A DNA stretch of 15,588 nt from Bacteroidota bacterium (GTDB taxonomy: Bacteria > Bacteroidota > Bacteroidia > Bacteroidales > FEN-979), in assembly GCA_026391755.1 (NCBI GenBank), contig JAPLDN010000419.1:1-15588 (forward strand). Direction: 5' to 3'. Below, piece after piece: positions 7,930 through 14,671 of the stretch. Position 1 is the stretch's first letter; each line of letters begins with the position of its first letter. The position numbers and the translations under genes are program-made. Below the pieces are notes generated by a model. It had not been told where the DNA came from. It saw nothing but the letters and a program-made list of their open reading frames with translations, and searched no databases.

Positions 7930-9741
7930 ATGAAGAGAATTCTTTACCCTGTTATTCTGGCCCTCCTGATCATGTTTTCGACGGCAGGTACAACAAAAGT
8001 CAATGCTTATCCCAGCGGAGCGCCTTCAGGCAGGGCGGGAGGCCCCGCCGAAAGTGGCGCCACCTGTTACGGTGGCGGATGTCATTCTGGTGCGCCCCAG
8101 ACTGTGAGCGGATTTATTATGACCAATATTCCTCCCTCAGGATATGTGGCGGGTACCACGTACACCATAACGGTATCATTTACAGGTTCAGGGGGAAAGG
8201 GGTTTGAACTTTCGCCCCAGGATGCTTCCGGGAACCAGATCGGCACACTTGTTGCAGGAACAGGAAGTCATACTGTTGGCGGAACAAAATACTGCACACA
8301 GAGTTCCAAACAATCAAGCTCCACCGCATCATGGAATTTCCAATGGGTTGCTCCTGCTACTGCCGGGAGTGGCAGCCTGAGTTTTTATGGTGCATTTGCC
8401 ATCTCAACAAGTACAACTAAAAAAGAATTTATCACCGTGAATGAGGATGCAGCCCAGCCCCTGGCCGTAGTTGCCTCTGCCAATCCCACGACCCTCCTTT
8501 CAGGGACCACTTCCCAGCTAAATGCAGCTGCCACTGGTGGCAGCGGAAGTTATACCTACAGCTGGACTTCCAGTCCCGCAGGTTTTACAAGCAGCATTCA
8601 AAATCCTGTTGTTTCACCCACGCTAACTACAATCTATACTGTCCAGGTAAGTGACGGAACCAGCTCTGTTTCAGGAAATGCAACGGTAACGGTCATACCA
8701 AACAACTTACAGGTAACAGTATCAGCTAACCCGACGACTATCAACCAGGGACAGACCTCCCAGCTCAATGCCGCTGCAAGCGGCGGATCAGGTTCAAACA
8801 CATATTCATGGACTTCCAACCCCGCAGGTTTCACTTCAAGCCTTCAAAGTCCTGTCGTAAATCCGGCTGTCACTACTCAGTACACCTGTAGTGTCAACGA
8901 CGGATTTCAAAGTACAAGCGGTTCGGCGACTGTAACTGTGAATGCGATACCTCTGGGAGTGACTGTCACGGCAACGCCATCAGGAATTTGCAGCGGGAGT
9001 TCTTCCCAGTTAAATGCTGTTGCAAACGGCGGCAGTGGTTCGTATACTTATAGCTGGACGTCTGTCCCCCCGGGATTTATCTCAGCACAGCATAATCCGC
9101 AGGTTACACCTGTCGTGAATACAAAATACTTCGTCCTGGTGAACGACGGGGTGCACAGTATAAACGATTCTGTTGCAGTCACCGTACAGGCGGCACCGAC
9201 AGTTTCTGCAGGTAGTGATACCATCGCCTGTCTGGTCGACACCCAGGTCCCCCTGAATGGTTCCGCTTTCAATGCCTCTTCACTACTATGGTCCACTTCC
9301 GGTGACGGAACGTTCAGCAACACTTCCACTTCCCAGTCGATCTATTACCCGGGAACCAACGACAAAGCAAATTTTAATGTGGATCTTACTCTTACTGCAA
9401 ACGGGATACTGCCATGCAATGTGCCGGTACATAGTGTTAAGCACATCCAGTTTGTGGTTTGCGACGGGGTACCCTCAATCAAGGGCAATGAATTGTCGTT
9501 TTCGTTCTGGCCCAATCCTACCACCGGCAGGCTTACCCTTAACCTTAAGAGGACATCTGCCAGCCCGCTCAGTCTGCAGATATCCGATCTTACAGGTAAC
9601 ATGCGGTACCAGGAGAAAATGGATCTGCAGGATCTTTCAATCACCCGGACCCTGAACCTGGAAACACTTCCGGCAGGGGTTTACATGGTGAAAATCGAAT
9701 GCGGCAATGCAGCAAGGGTACAGAAACTTGTGATATTGTAA
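7930..9741 (+). CDS. T9SS-exported multidomain protein with choice-of-anchor-V-like region, Ig/PKD-like repeats and sorting domain
   Basis: From ATG 7930 the protein has 603 residues. I prefer this start to the in-frame TTG at 7888 because it directly begins a signal peptide (MKRILYPVILALLIMFSTAG, predicted cleavage after Ala26) and because the candidate promoter overlaps the TTG. Residues of about 27-170 resemble the choice-of-anchor-V domain and carry C-Y-G-G-G-C-H (Cys46, Cys51, His52). Three Ig/PKD-like repeats of exactly 82 residues follow (178-423), then a fourth, divergent PKD-like region (about 424-520). The C-terminus (about 525-603; WPNPTTGRLTLNL, then PAGVYMVKI) is a type A T9SS sorting domain. 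Known T9SS cargo is exported through the outer membrane and then released or anchored. The role of this protein is unknown; adhesion or surface redox binding are possibilities. It is monocistronic, with a terminator right behind it. Confidence 0.85.
   Translation: MKRILYPVILALLIMFSTAGTTKVNAYPSGAPSGRAGGPAESGATCYGGGCHSGAPQTVSGFIMTNIPPSGYVAGTTYTITVSFTGSGGKGFELSPQDASGNQIGTLVAGTGSHTVGGTKYCTQSSKQSSSTASWNFQWVAPATAGSGSLSFYGAFAISTSTTKKEFITVNEDAAQPLAVVASANPTTLLSGTTSQLNAAATGGSGSYTYSWTSSPAGFTSSIQNPVVSPTLTTIYTVQVSDGTSSVSGNATVTVIPNNLQVTVSANPTTINQGQTSQLNAAASGGSGSNTYSWTSNPAGFTSSLQSPVVNPAVTTQYTCSVNDGFQSTSGSATVTVNAIPLGVTVTATPSGICSGSSSQLNAVANGGSGSYTYSWTSVPPGFISAQHNPQVTPVVNTKYFVLVNDGVHSINDSVAVTVQAAPTVSAGSDTIACLVDTQVPLNGSAFNASSLLWSTSGDGTFSNTSTSQSIYYPGTNDKANFNVDLTLTANGILPCNVPVHSVKHIQFVVCDGVPSIKGNELSFSFWPNPTTGRLTLNLKRTSASPLSLQISDLTGNMRYQEKMDLQDLSITRTLNLETLPAGVYMVKIECGNAARVQKLVIL
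8461..9198 (+). repeat. Three tandem 246-base coding repeats (82-residue Ig/PKD-like units)
   Basis: Units begin at 8461, 8707 and 8953, so each is exactly 246 bases. All share the pattern SANPTT or similar, then SQLNA, GGSGSYTYSWTS, P-x-G-F and V-x-V-x-D-G. Units 1 and 2 are the most alike; unit 3 has diverged (TATPSGICSG at its start). They encode repeated extracellular beta-sandwich domains. Confidence 0.85.
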
Positions 9742-9764
9742 CAAGGGAGATCTTCATAAAAAAT

Positions 9765-9797
9765 GCCGGCCGGGATCTTTTTCCGGCCGGCTTTTTT
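9765..9797 (+). terminator. Rho-independent terminator
   Basis: The 9-base-pair GC-only stem gccggccgg (9765-9773) pairs with ccggccggc (9783-9791) around a 9-base loop. Six T residues follow (9792-9797). It ends the transcript of the T9SS cargo gene, 24 bases after the stop. Confidence 0.93.
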
Positions 9798-9798
9798 G

Positions 9799-9806
9799 TA
9801 TTTTTG
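9799..9806 (+). promoter_or_regulatory. candidate Bacteroidota -7 box for the OCD/hydrolase pair
   Basis: TATTTTTG matches TAnnTTTG and begins two bases after the terminator T-run. The expected start of transcription is near 9813, about 30 bases before the ATG at 9843. No clear -33 TTTG is present because that position falls in the terminator hairpin. Confidence 0.35.
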
Positions 9807-9842
9807 AGATCCTGATAAAACAAACCATTAATACTTTTTCCC

Positions 9843-10820
9843 ATGACCCTGATACTGAACAGAAGCGAAGTTGCATCAGTACTTACCATGAAAGACTGCA
9901 TGGCCGTTGTTGAACAGGCCTTCAGAGAGCTGTCGGAAGGCACGGCTGTACTCCCACTGCGCACAGCAATAACACCTCCCGGAGGTCTGTCATTATATAT
10001 GCCTGCATACCTTAAACAAATGGGAGCATTGGCATGCAAAGTCGTCACAGTTTACAAGAACAACCCTGTAAACCATAACTTGCCAACAACGATCGGTAAG
10101 GTCCTGCTCCAGGATCCCGAAACGGGTAATGTCATATGCATTATGGATGGCGGATATCTCACCGCGGTTCGCACAGGCGCTGCCAGTGGTGTAGCTACCC
10201 GTTACCTTGCCAGGAAACAGGAGGGGCAGGTCGCCGGGATCTTCGGAGCCGGGGTACAGGCAAAGATGCAGCTATGGGCTATAGCTGAAGTGAGGAAGCT
10301 TTCAAAAGCCCTGGTCTTTGACCTTTCGGAAGAAGCCGTTATCAAATTCATTGCCGAAATGGGGCCCAAACTCAATCTTGAGATCATCGCCGCAGCTTCA
10401 TCCGATGAAATAATGAAGAACGATATTATTGTTGCCGCCACCTCCTCTTCGAATCCAATCTTCGATGGCAATAAAGTAAAGGAAGGAACACATATCAACG
10501 GCATCGGCAGCCACACGGCAGTTCAGCGTGAACTGGATACCGCCATAGTGAAACGTTCGAAATTCGTGGGTGATTCGTATGAAGCCTGCTTCAAGGAGTC
10601 GGGCGATATCATCATACCCGTAAATGCAGGCGAGATTCCCAAAGAGCATTTCTATGCCGAGCTTGGCGAACTTATCACCGGGAAGAAGGTTGGAAGGACC
10701 AGTGAAAGCGAGATCACCCTGTTCAAATCAAACGGCCTCGCCATACAGGATGCCGCAACAGCCAAACTGGTCTATGAAAAGGCCGTCTCTGCCGGGATCG
10801 GACTTCAGGTGGAAATATAG
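9843..10820 (+). CDS. Ornithine cyclodeaminase / mu-crystallin family NAD-dependent enzyme
   Basis: The 325-residue length is typical of the family. The N-terminal part (1-125) holds substrate-site residues: Lys66 (ALACKVVTVY) and Arg110-Thr111 (GGYLTAVRTGAASG). A Rossmann fold follows with G-A-G-V-Q-A (135-140) and Asp160 at the end of the second strand, which favours NAD(H) over NADP(H). Further family signatures are INGIGSHTAVQRELD (218-232), Asp244 in F-V-G-D-S, where the catalytic Asp of ornithine cyclodeaminase lies, and TLFKSNGLAIQD (292-303). The family includes ornithine cyclodeaminase (ornithine to proline plus ammonia), archaeal alanine dehydrogenase and ketimine/pyrroline-2-carboxylate reductases, and the sequence alone does not decide among them. 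The exported hydrolase gene begins 33 bases downstream, probably on the same transcript. No siderophore or staphylopine-type partner genes are seen. Confidence 0.9.
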   Translation: MTLILNRSEVASVLTMKDCMAVVEQAFRELSEGTAVLPLRTAITPPGGLSLYMPAYLKQMGALACKVVTVYKNNPVNHNLPTTIGKVLLQDPETGNVICIMDGGYLTAVRTGAASGVATRYLARKQEGQVAGIFGAGVQAKMQLWAIAEVRKLSKALVFDLSEEAVIKFIAEMGPKLNLEIIAAASSDEIMKNDIIVAATSSSNPIFDGNKVKEGTHINGIGSHTAVQRELDTAIVKRSKFVGDSYEACFKESGDIIIPVNAGEIPKEHFYAELGELITGKKVGRTSESEITLFKSNGLAIQDAATAKLVYEKAVSAGIGLQVEI

Positions 10821-10853
10821 AAAGTATAAGCTCAATCATAAATAATTCTGATC

Positions 10854-11588
10854 ATGAGAACTGCAATCCCCGGATTTATCCTTGTTTCATTTACCCTTTT
10901 AATTTCTTCAGGTATGCTTGCCCAAACTTCAGCTAATCATTTTTCAGCATCAAGGGTGGTGAAAATGGATTACCTTCTTTACCTGCCGTCTGCATATAAC
11001 ATTGATAAACAGGCCAAGTTCCCGCTTGTCCTTTTTCTGCACGGAAGCGGGGAGAGCGGAAGCGACCTGAACCTGGTGAATAAGAATGGTCTGCCGAAGT
11101 TGATCAGTGAGGGGAAAGAATTTCCCTTCGTGGTTGTTAGTCCGCAGTGCCCCGCCTCTGAAAGTTCCTGGGATTCCAGGATACTGAAGTTGCTGCTTGA
11201 AGACATCATCGCGAATTACAGGATTGATACCAACCGCTTGTATCTCACGGGTCTGAGCATAGGCGGATGGGGCACCTGGGATATGGCTTTCCGCTACCCG
11301 GGATTATTTGCTGCCATCGCTCCAGTTTGTGGTTTTTTCGATTACATCCTCAGTGATGAGTTCAGGTCGACCCCGGTCTGGATCTTTCATGGCGCCAAAG
11401 ATGATGTGGTGCCGGCTGACCGTGCCATCAGCATGTTTGAAGCAGTCCGCAAGCAGGGGGGGGAGGTTAAAATAACCATTTATCCTGAAGCAAACCATGA
11501 TTCATGGACTGAGACCTACAACAACCCTGAACTATACAGATGGTTCCTTCAGCACAGCAAAAACGGTGTTGCAGCGGAAAAGAAATAA
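10854..11588 (+). CDS. Exported alpha/beta-hydrolase, esterase/phospholipase-like
   Basis: The 244-residue protein has a signal peptide (about residues 1-23, ending G-M-L-A-Q). The alpha/beta-hydrolase fold shows the oxyanion segment LFLHGSGESG (60-69), nucleophile Ser135 in G-L-S-I-G, acid Asp183 in HGAKDDVVP and His215 in EANHDSW. The layout matches single-domain predicted phospholipase/carboxylesterase or feruloyl-esterase-like enzymes that hydrolyse ester bonds in the periplasm or outside the cell; the substrate is unknown. It lies 33 bases after the cyclodeaminase-family gene without an obvious terminator or promoter between them. A run of eight G (11456-11463) lies in codons 201-203 and the frame continues correctly through it. 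The convergent SPFH gene ends 21 bases away and I see no hairpin terminator between the two. Confidence 0.88.
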   Translation: MRTAIPGFILVSFTLLISSGMLAQTSANHFSASRVVKMDYLLYLPSAYNIDKQAKFPLVLFLHGSGESGSDLNLVNKNGLPKLISEGKEFPFVVVSPQCPASESSWDSRILKLLLEDIIANYRIDTNRLYLTGLSIGGWGTWDMAFRYPGLFAAIAPVCGFFDYILSDEFRSTPVWIFHGAKDDVVPADRAISMFEAVRKQGGEVKITIYPEANHDSWTETYNNPELYRWFLQHSKNGVAAEKK

Positions 11589-11609
11589 GCAGACCTGTGT
11601 TTATCGGGC

Positions 11610-13883
11610 CTATTGCTGTTTGGTCCCTGTGATCTTTTTGCTGAGAAAACCTGCAACAAGCTGTCCGAGCCCGCCATTGTCTTCTCCACTTGTTATAAGG
11701 GTGTCAGGAACTATTTTAACATTCCCGGCTGCTATCTTTTCGGCTACCTGTACGGCGATAACACCTTGTTCGCCAATGGCCTGTTTTTGTTTCTCATAGG
11801 CTTGGGCGGTAGCGGAACCTTTGGCCTCAATGGCAATCCCTTCGGCCCGGCCTACAGCTTCGATACCCTTGGCTTCTCCTTCTCTTTTCAACCTGATGGA
11901 TTCGCCTTCACCTTCCGCAAGCAGGATCGCCTTTTTCTTCAGGTTATCGGCCACTTTCACGTCAATCTCTGAAGTCACCAGGTCGGGCTGTTTATTGGCT
12001 TCCGCCGTGGTCTTTTCCATTGAGATACGGCTTTGCTGGGCTTTCTGCTGTTCGGCATACATAGCCTGCTGCTGCTGGGCGATAATACGTTCGGTCTGGG
12101 TTTTCATGAGGTCTTCGGGAAGCTGAATCTGGCAGATGAGCACGCTTACCAGTTCCACATGGTATTTCCCCAGTTCAGCTCTGGCGCGGTCTTCGGCCTT
12201 CTGTTGCTCTTCATGGCGGTTTTGCATGAAGTTCATGGCCGACGTGGCTGATGCCTGGTTACGGAAACTGGAATCTATCATGGGGTGGATCACGTGATCG
12301 ACGAGGTTCTGGATGGAACCTATCTTGGCTACCATATACGGCGCCTGGTCGGGACGAACACGTATCACCACTTTTACCGAAACATTGATCGAAAAACCAT
12401 CATGCGAGACCACTCTCAGGGGGTCAAAACGGGTTTCCTTGGAATCATCCCAGTCGATGGTGATGTTTGTCGTATCAACGATATACACGATATATGCCCT
12501 GCGGTTGAGGTAGTAAATCCCCGGGCCTGCCACTTCCTGCTGTATCCCGCGGAAACCCTTGGGTACAACATAGCGTTCCAGTCCGACATCGACCCGTTTA
12601 TCCAAAGGCTTTGTATCACCCGTAGTAATATCGCTCAGTTCTTTCTCCTCGTTTGCAATCTGGTCGGTAATCTGCCTTACCTGGGGAGGTTCAGCACCTA
12701 CATTCGACACTACAACGGCAACCTGTCCGCGTTCAACAACGGCTACATCATCCAGCTCCACGCTGAACATAAGCGGGTTGATATAATACGTCCCGGGTTT
12801 CAGCACATCGAACTGGGGGCCACGCTGACCTCCACTTTCAAGGAACTTAGTCACATCCTGGAAATTATTATGTTCTGCAACCGGTTGGGCTACATATTCT
12901 GTCTCGGGCAGGGGTTGGCCGTCACGGGCCACCACAATCCCTATCTTCTTATCGGGGATTACAATGGTATCCTTGATCTCTACTTTGAACAAGGCGGTGT
13001 TGATGCGGTATTTGCCGGGCAGTAGGATGGAAGTCTGAGGGCCTTTTTCTCCTCCTTTATTAAGAAAGGCTTCCCCATCTTCGAAATTGCTATGATCAGT
13101 CACAGCTTTGGCCAACAGCCTTCCTCCGCTTATTTGTTTCCCGTCCTGTGAGGTTACAACGCCAACCTGTCCTTTTTCAACCGCAGTAATCGGAACCGCA
13201 GTTATTTTAAACAAACGGGTATTGATACGGTAGTTACCCGGAGGCAGAATTTTGATCTGAGGGCCTTTCTCTCCGCCGTTTTCCAGGAATGAAGCACCGT
13301 CCTGGAACAGGTCGCAGTCGACGACTTTACCGAAGATACGACCTGCAGGGATAGGAGCGCCATCGATAGATTCAACGATACCTACCTGGTTCTCGCCGAT
13401 GATAGTCACCGGTTCTTTGCTGATATTGAACAATATGGTGTTGATCCTGTAAATTCCCGGGGGCAGGATGGGGATCTGGGACCCTTTTTCGCCTTCGTTC
13501 GCGAGAAAGGCTTCCCCGTCCTGGAAAAGATTGCATTCGACAGGTTTTGCAAAGATCTTTCCCGAGGGAATGGGGTTACCATCCATTGAGATCAGCAGAC
13601 CTATTTCATCTTTACCAATAATAGTAAAGTCGAGGTGTTTCCTGCTGTAAATAAAAGGAAAAAGAAAGTACAAGCCGGGGCCTTTGGTCCTGGCTTGTAT
13701 CCCTATTTCATTACTCATGGCGAAAACACGGTCTTTGGGCATCTGCTTGCCAAACCAGCGCCTTTCAAGTACTTTAATTTCACGTCCGCCAACAATAAGA
13801 AGTGAACTGAAAACCAGAGTAAGAAAAAAGATTGCTGCAACCACAAGAAGGGTTACAATCAAAATAAAATAAGGTGTGATCAT
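11610..13883 (-). CDS. Membrane-anchored SPFH/flotillin-like protein with four N-terminal tandem repeats
   Basis: This is a 757-residue protein. One N-terminal membrane helix (about 5-32) is followed by a basic stretch, suggesting that the body faces the cytoplasm. Residues 88-381 contain four tandem units of 73-74 residues, each with a D-G turn, F-[QE]-D, F-L, GG-[EQ]-[KR]-G-P-Q, L-x-P-G and Y-[RY]-I-N-[TP]; shorter related pieces flank them at about 55-87 and 382-470. The SPFH/band-7 domain lies at about 435-600 (DPLRVVSHDGFSINVSVKVV). A long Gln/Glu/Ala/Lys-rich coiled coil follows at about 555-720 (EGEGESIRLKREGEAKGIEA), as in flotillins, then a Gly-rich tail. SPFH proteins oligomerise into membrane scaffolds or cages. 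No NfeD partner is adjacent. A C39-like lipoprotein gene lies 96 bases upstream on the same strand, and no -7 box is visible in that gap, so read-through is likely. Confidence 0.88.
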   Translation of the reverse strand: MITPYFILIVTLLVVAAIFFLTLVFSSLLIVGGREIKVLERRWFGKQMPKDRVFAMSNEIGIQARTKGPGLYFLFPFIYSRKHLDFTIIGKDEIGLLISMDGNPIPSGKIFAKPVECNLFQDGEAFLANEGEKGSQIPILPPGIYRINTILFNISKEPVTIIGENQVGIVESIDGAPIPAGRIFGKVVDCDLFQDGASFLENGGEKGPQIKILPPGNYRINTRLFKITAVPITAVEKGQVGVVTSQDGKQISGGRLLAKAVTDHSNFEDGEAFLNKGGEKGPQTSILLPGKYRINTALFKVEIKDTIVIPDKKIGIVVARDGQPLPETEYVAQPVAEHNNFQDVTKFLESGGQRGPQFDVLKPGTYYINPLMFSVELDDVAVVERGQVAVVVSNVGAEPPQVRQITDQIANEEKELSDITTGDTKPLDKRVDVGLERYVVPKGFRGIQQEVAGPGIYYLNRRAYIVYIVDTTNITIDWDDSKETRFDPLRVVSHDGFSINVSVKVVIRVRPDQAPYMVAKIGSIQNLVDHVIHPMIDSSFRNQASATSAMNFMQNRHEEQQKAEDRARAELGKYHVELVSVLICQIQLPEDLMKTQTERIIAQQQQAMYAEQQKAQQSRISMEKTTAEANKQPDLVTSEIDVKVADNLKKKAILLAEGEGESIRLKREGEAKGIEAVGRAEGIAIEAKGSATAQAYEKQKQAIGEQGVIAVQVAEKIAAGNVKIVPDTLITSGEDNGGLGQLVAGFLSKKITGTKQQ
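12741..13622 (-). repeat. Four tandem ~220-base coding repeats in the SPFH gene
   Basis: Units encode residues 88-160, 161-233, 234-307 and 308-381, corresponding to 13622-13404, 13403-13185, 13184-12963 and 12962-12741. The Y-x-I-N marker falls at residues 145, 218, 292 and 366, a period of 73-74. Units 1 and 2 are closest (LFQDG, ILPPG, YRINT in both); unit 4 is the most diverged (YYINP) and resembles the single unit I recall preceding the SPFH domain in ordinary homologues. Confidence 0.88.
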
Positions 13884-13979
13884 AATAAGAATAATTTAAA
13901 GAGGCCTACTCTGTTTACCATTTTCGGCATGTTGGTTATAATTTTTTTCAGAAATTCATTTAGGTGTTCCGGGAAGGTT

Positions 13980-14633
13980 TCAAAGGGTTAAAGGAGTGGC
14001 AGTTATATAGATCCGTTTCATTATCTTTCCATACAACAGCGCATCGTACCACATATAATAAAAGCGCTGGGCGTTGAACCAGTCAATTCCGTCTTTATTG
14101 TCATCATGGCGGTCGTAGGGATCGGCGAAAATGATCACATCGTCCATCAGATCTTCGGTGTTGCGGGTGTCAAAACCGACAGCAAGCACCCAATGTCCTC
14201 CCCAGTCGCTCCATTCGACCAGGGTCGGGATCTTCTTTTCAAGGTTACTGCGGATGAGTTCCAGGCTGCCTCCTTCACCTCCAGTTACTTTAAACCCGTT
14301 GGCCTGAAGCCAGTCAGTCATCTGTTGAAGACTTGTCCCGGTGGTCGTGCTGGTCCCCATTTCCTTTGCGATAGTCATTTCATCACCGTTACGGCCGTAA
14401 TATTGAAGCAGGCTGAGAACTGCAGCCGGGCCACAGGTATACTCAGTGGTTTGCTGGTAGCTGTTGACAGGCAGAATGGTGAACCCCGGTCTCGGAATTT
14501 TCACCCCTATATCCAAAACATAATAGTGGCTTGAAGTGGTTTCGGGGGGGGAATTATAAACGGTATCCCTTTTATTGCAGGCGGCAAGAATAATCAGCAT
14601 GCATGCTGAGAAGACCAGAACAATCGTTTTCAT
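13980..14633 (-). CDS. C39-like papain-fold peptidase lipoprotein
   Basis: The 217-residue lipoprotein has a signal peptide and lipobox I-L-A-A-C (Cys19). The rest forms a Peptidase_C39_2-like domain. Gln61 (oxyanion) stands six residues before nucleophile Cys67 in EYTCGPAAVL, His147 lies in GGHWVLAVGFD, and Asp171 lies in I-F-A-D-P-Y-D. Order and spacing fit the family, so it is probably catalytically competent. It lacks the ABC-exporter domains of bacteriocin-processing C39 proteins, so a free envelope cysteine protease or amidase is more likely. Residues 177-182 (D-D-N-K-D-G) resemble the start of an EF-hand-type calcium loop just after the active-site Asp. A C8 run (14551-14544) is in frame. 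The SPFH gene follows after 96 bases on the same strand; a functional link is inference only. Confidence 0.82.
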   Translation of the reverse strand: MKTIVLVFSACMLIILAACNKRDTVYNSPPETTSSHYYVLDIGVKIPRPGFTILPVNSYQQTTEYTCGPAAVLSLLQYYGRNGDEMTIAKEMGTSTTTGTSLQQMTDWLQANGFKVTGGEGGSLELIRSNLEKKIPTLVEWSDWGGHWVLAVGFDTRNTEDLMDDVIIFADPYDRHDDNKDGIDWFNAQRFYYMWYDALLYGKIMKRIYITATPLTL

Positions 14634-14637
14634 TTTT

Positions 14638-14645
14638 TATCTTTG
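14638..14645 (+). promoter_or_regulatory. candidate promoter -7 box for the flavodoxin-ferredoxin gene
   Basis: TATCTTTG followed by C is a full match to the Bacteroidota -7 box TAnnTTTG(C). The expected transcription start is near 14652, about 20 bases before the proposed TTG start at 14672. No clear -33 element is seen. The box lies within the proposed leader of the divergent C39-like gene. Confidence 0.5.
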
Positions 14646-14651
14646 CTATAA

Positions 14652-14659
14652 CAAAACTA
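14652..14659 (-). promoter_or_regulatory. candidate promoter -7 box for the C39-like gene
   Basis: On the minus strand TAGTTTTG (14659-14652) matches TAnnTTTG. A TTTG lies 16 bases further upstream, near the expected -33 position. Transcription would begin near 14646, about 13 bases before the ATG at 14633. Confidence 0.45.
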
Positions 14660-14671
14660 ATAATAAATTCA

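Noticed and set aside
8461..9198. CRISPR or intergenic satellite as explanation of the periodicity
   Set aside because: The repeats are long, diverged at third positions, contain no spacers and are fully in frame in a secreted protein.
11456..11463. Frameshift or pseudogene at the G8 run in the hydrolase
   Set aside because: The catalytic Asp183 upstream and His215 downstream of the run are both in the same frame with normal spacing.
12285..13025. 246-codon plus-strand open frame opposite the SPFH gene
   Set aside because: It lies wholly antisense to a protein with clear domains, its translation has no recognisable motif, and its length is explained by the repeat structure of the opposite strand.
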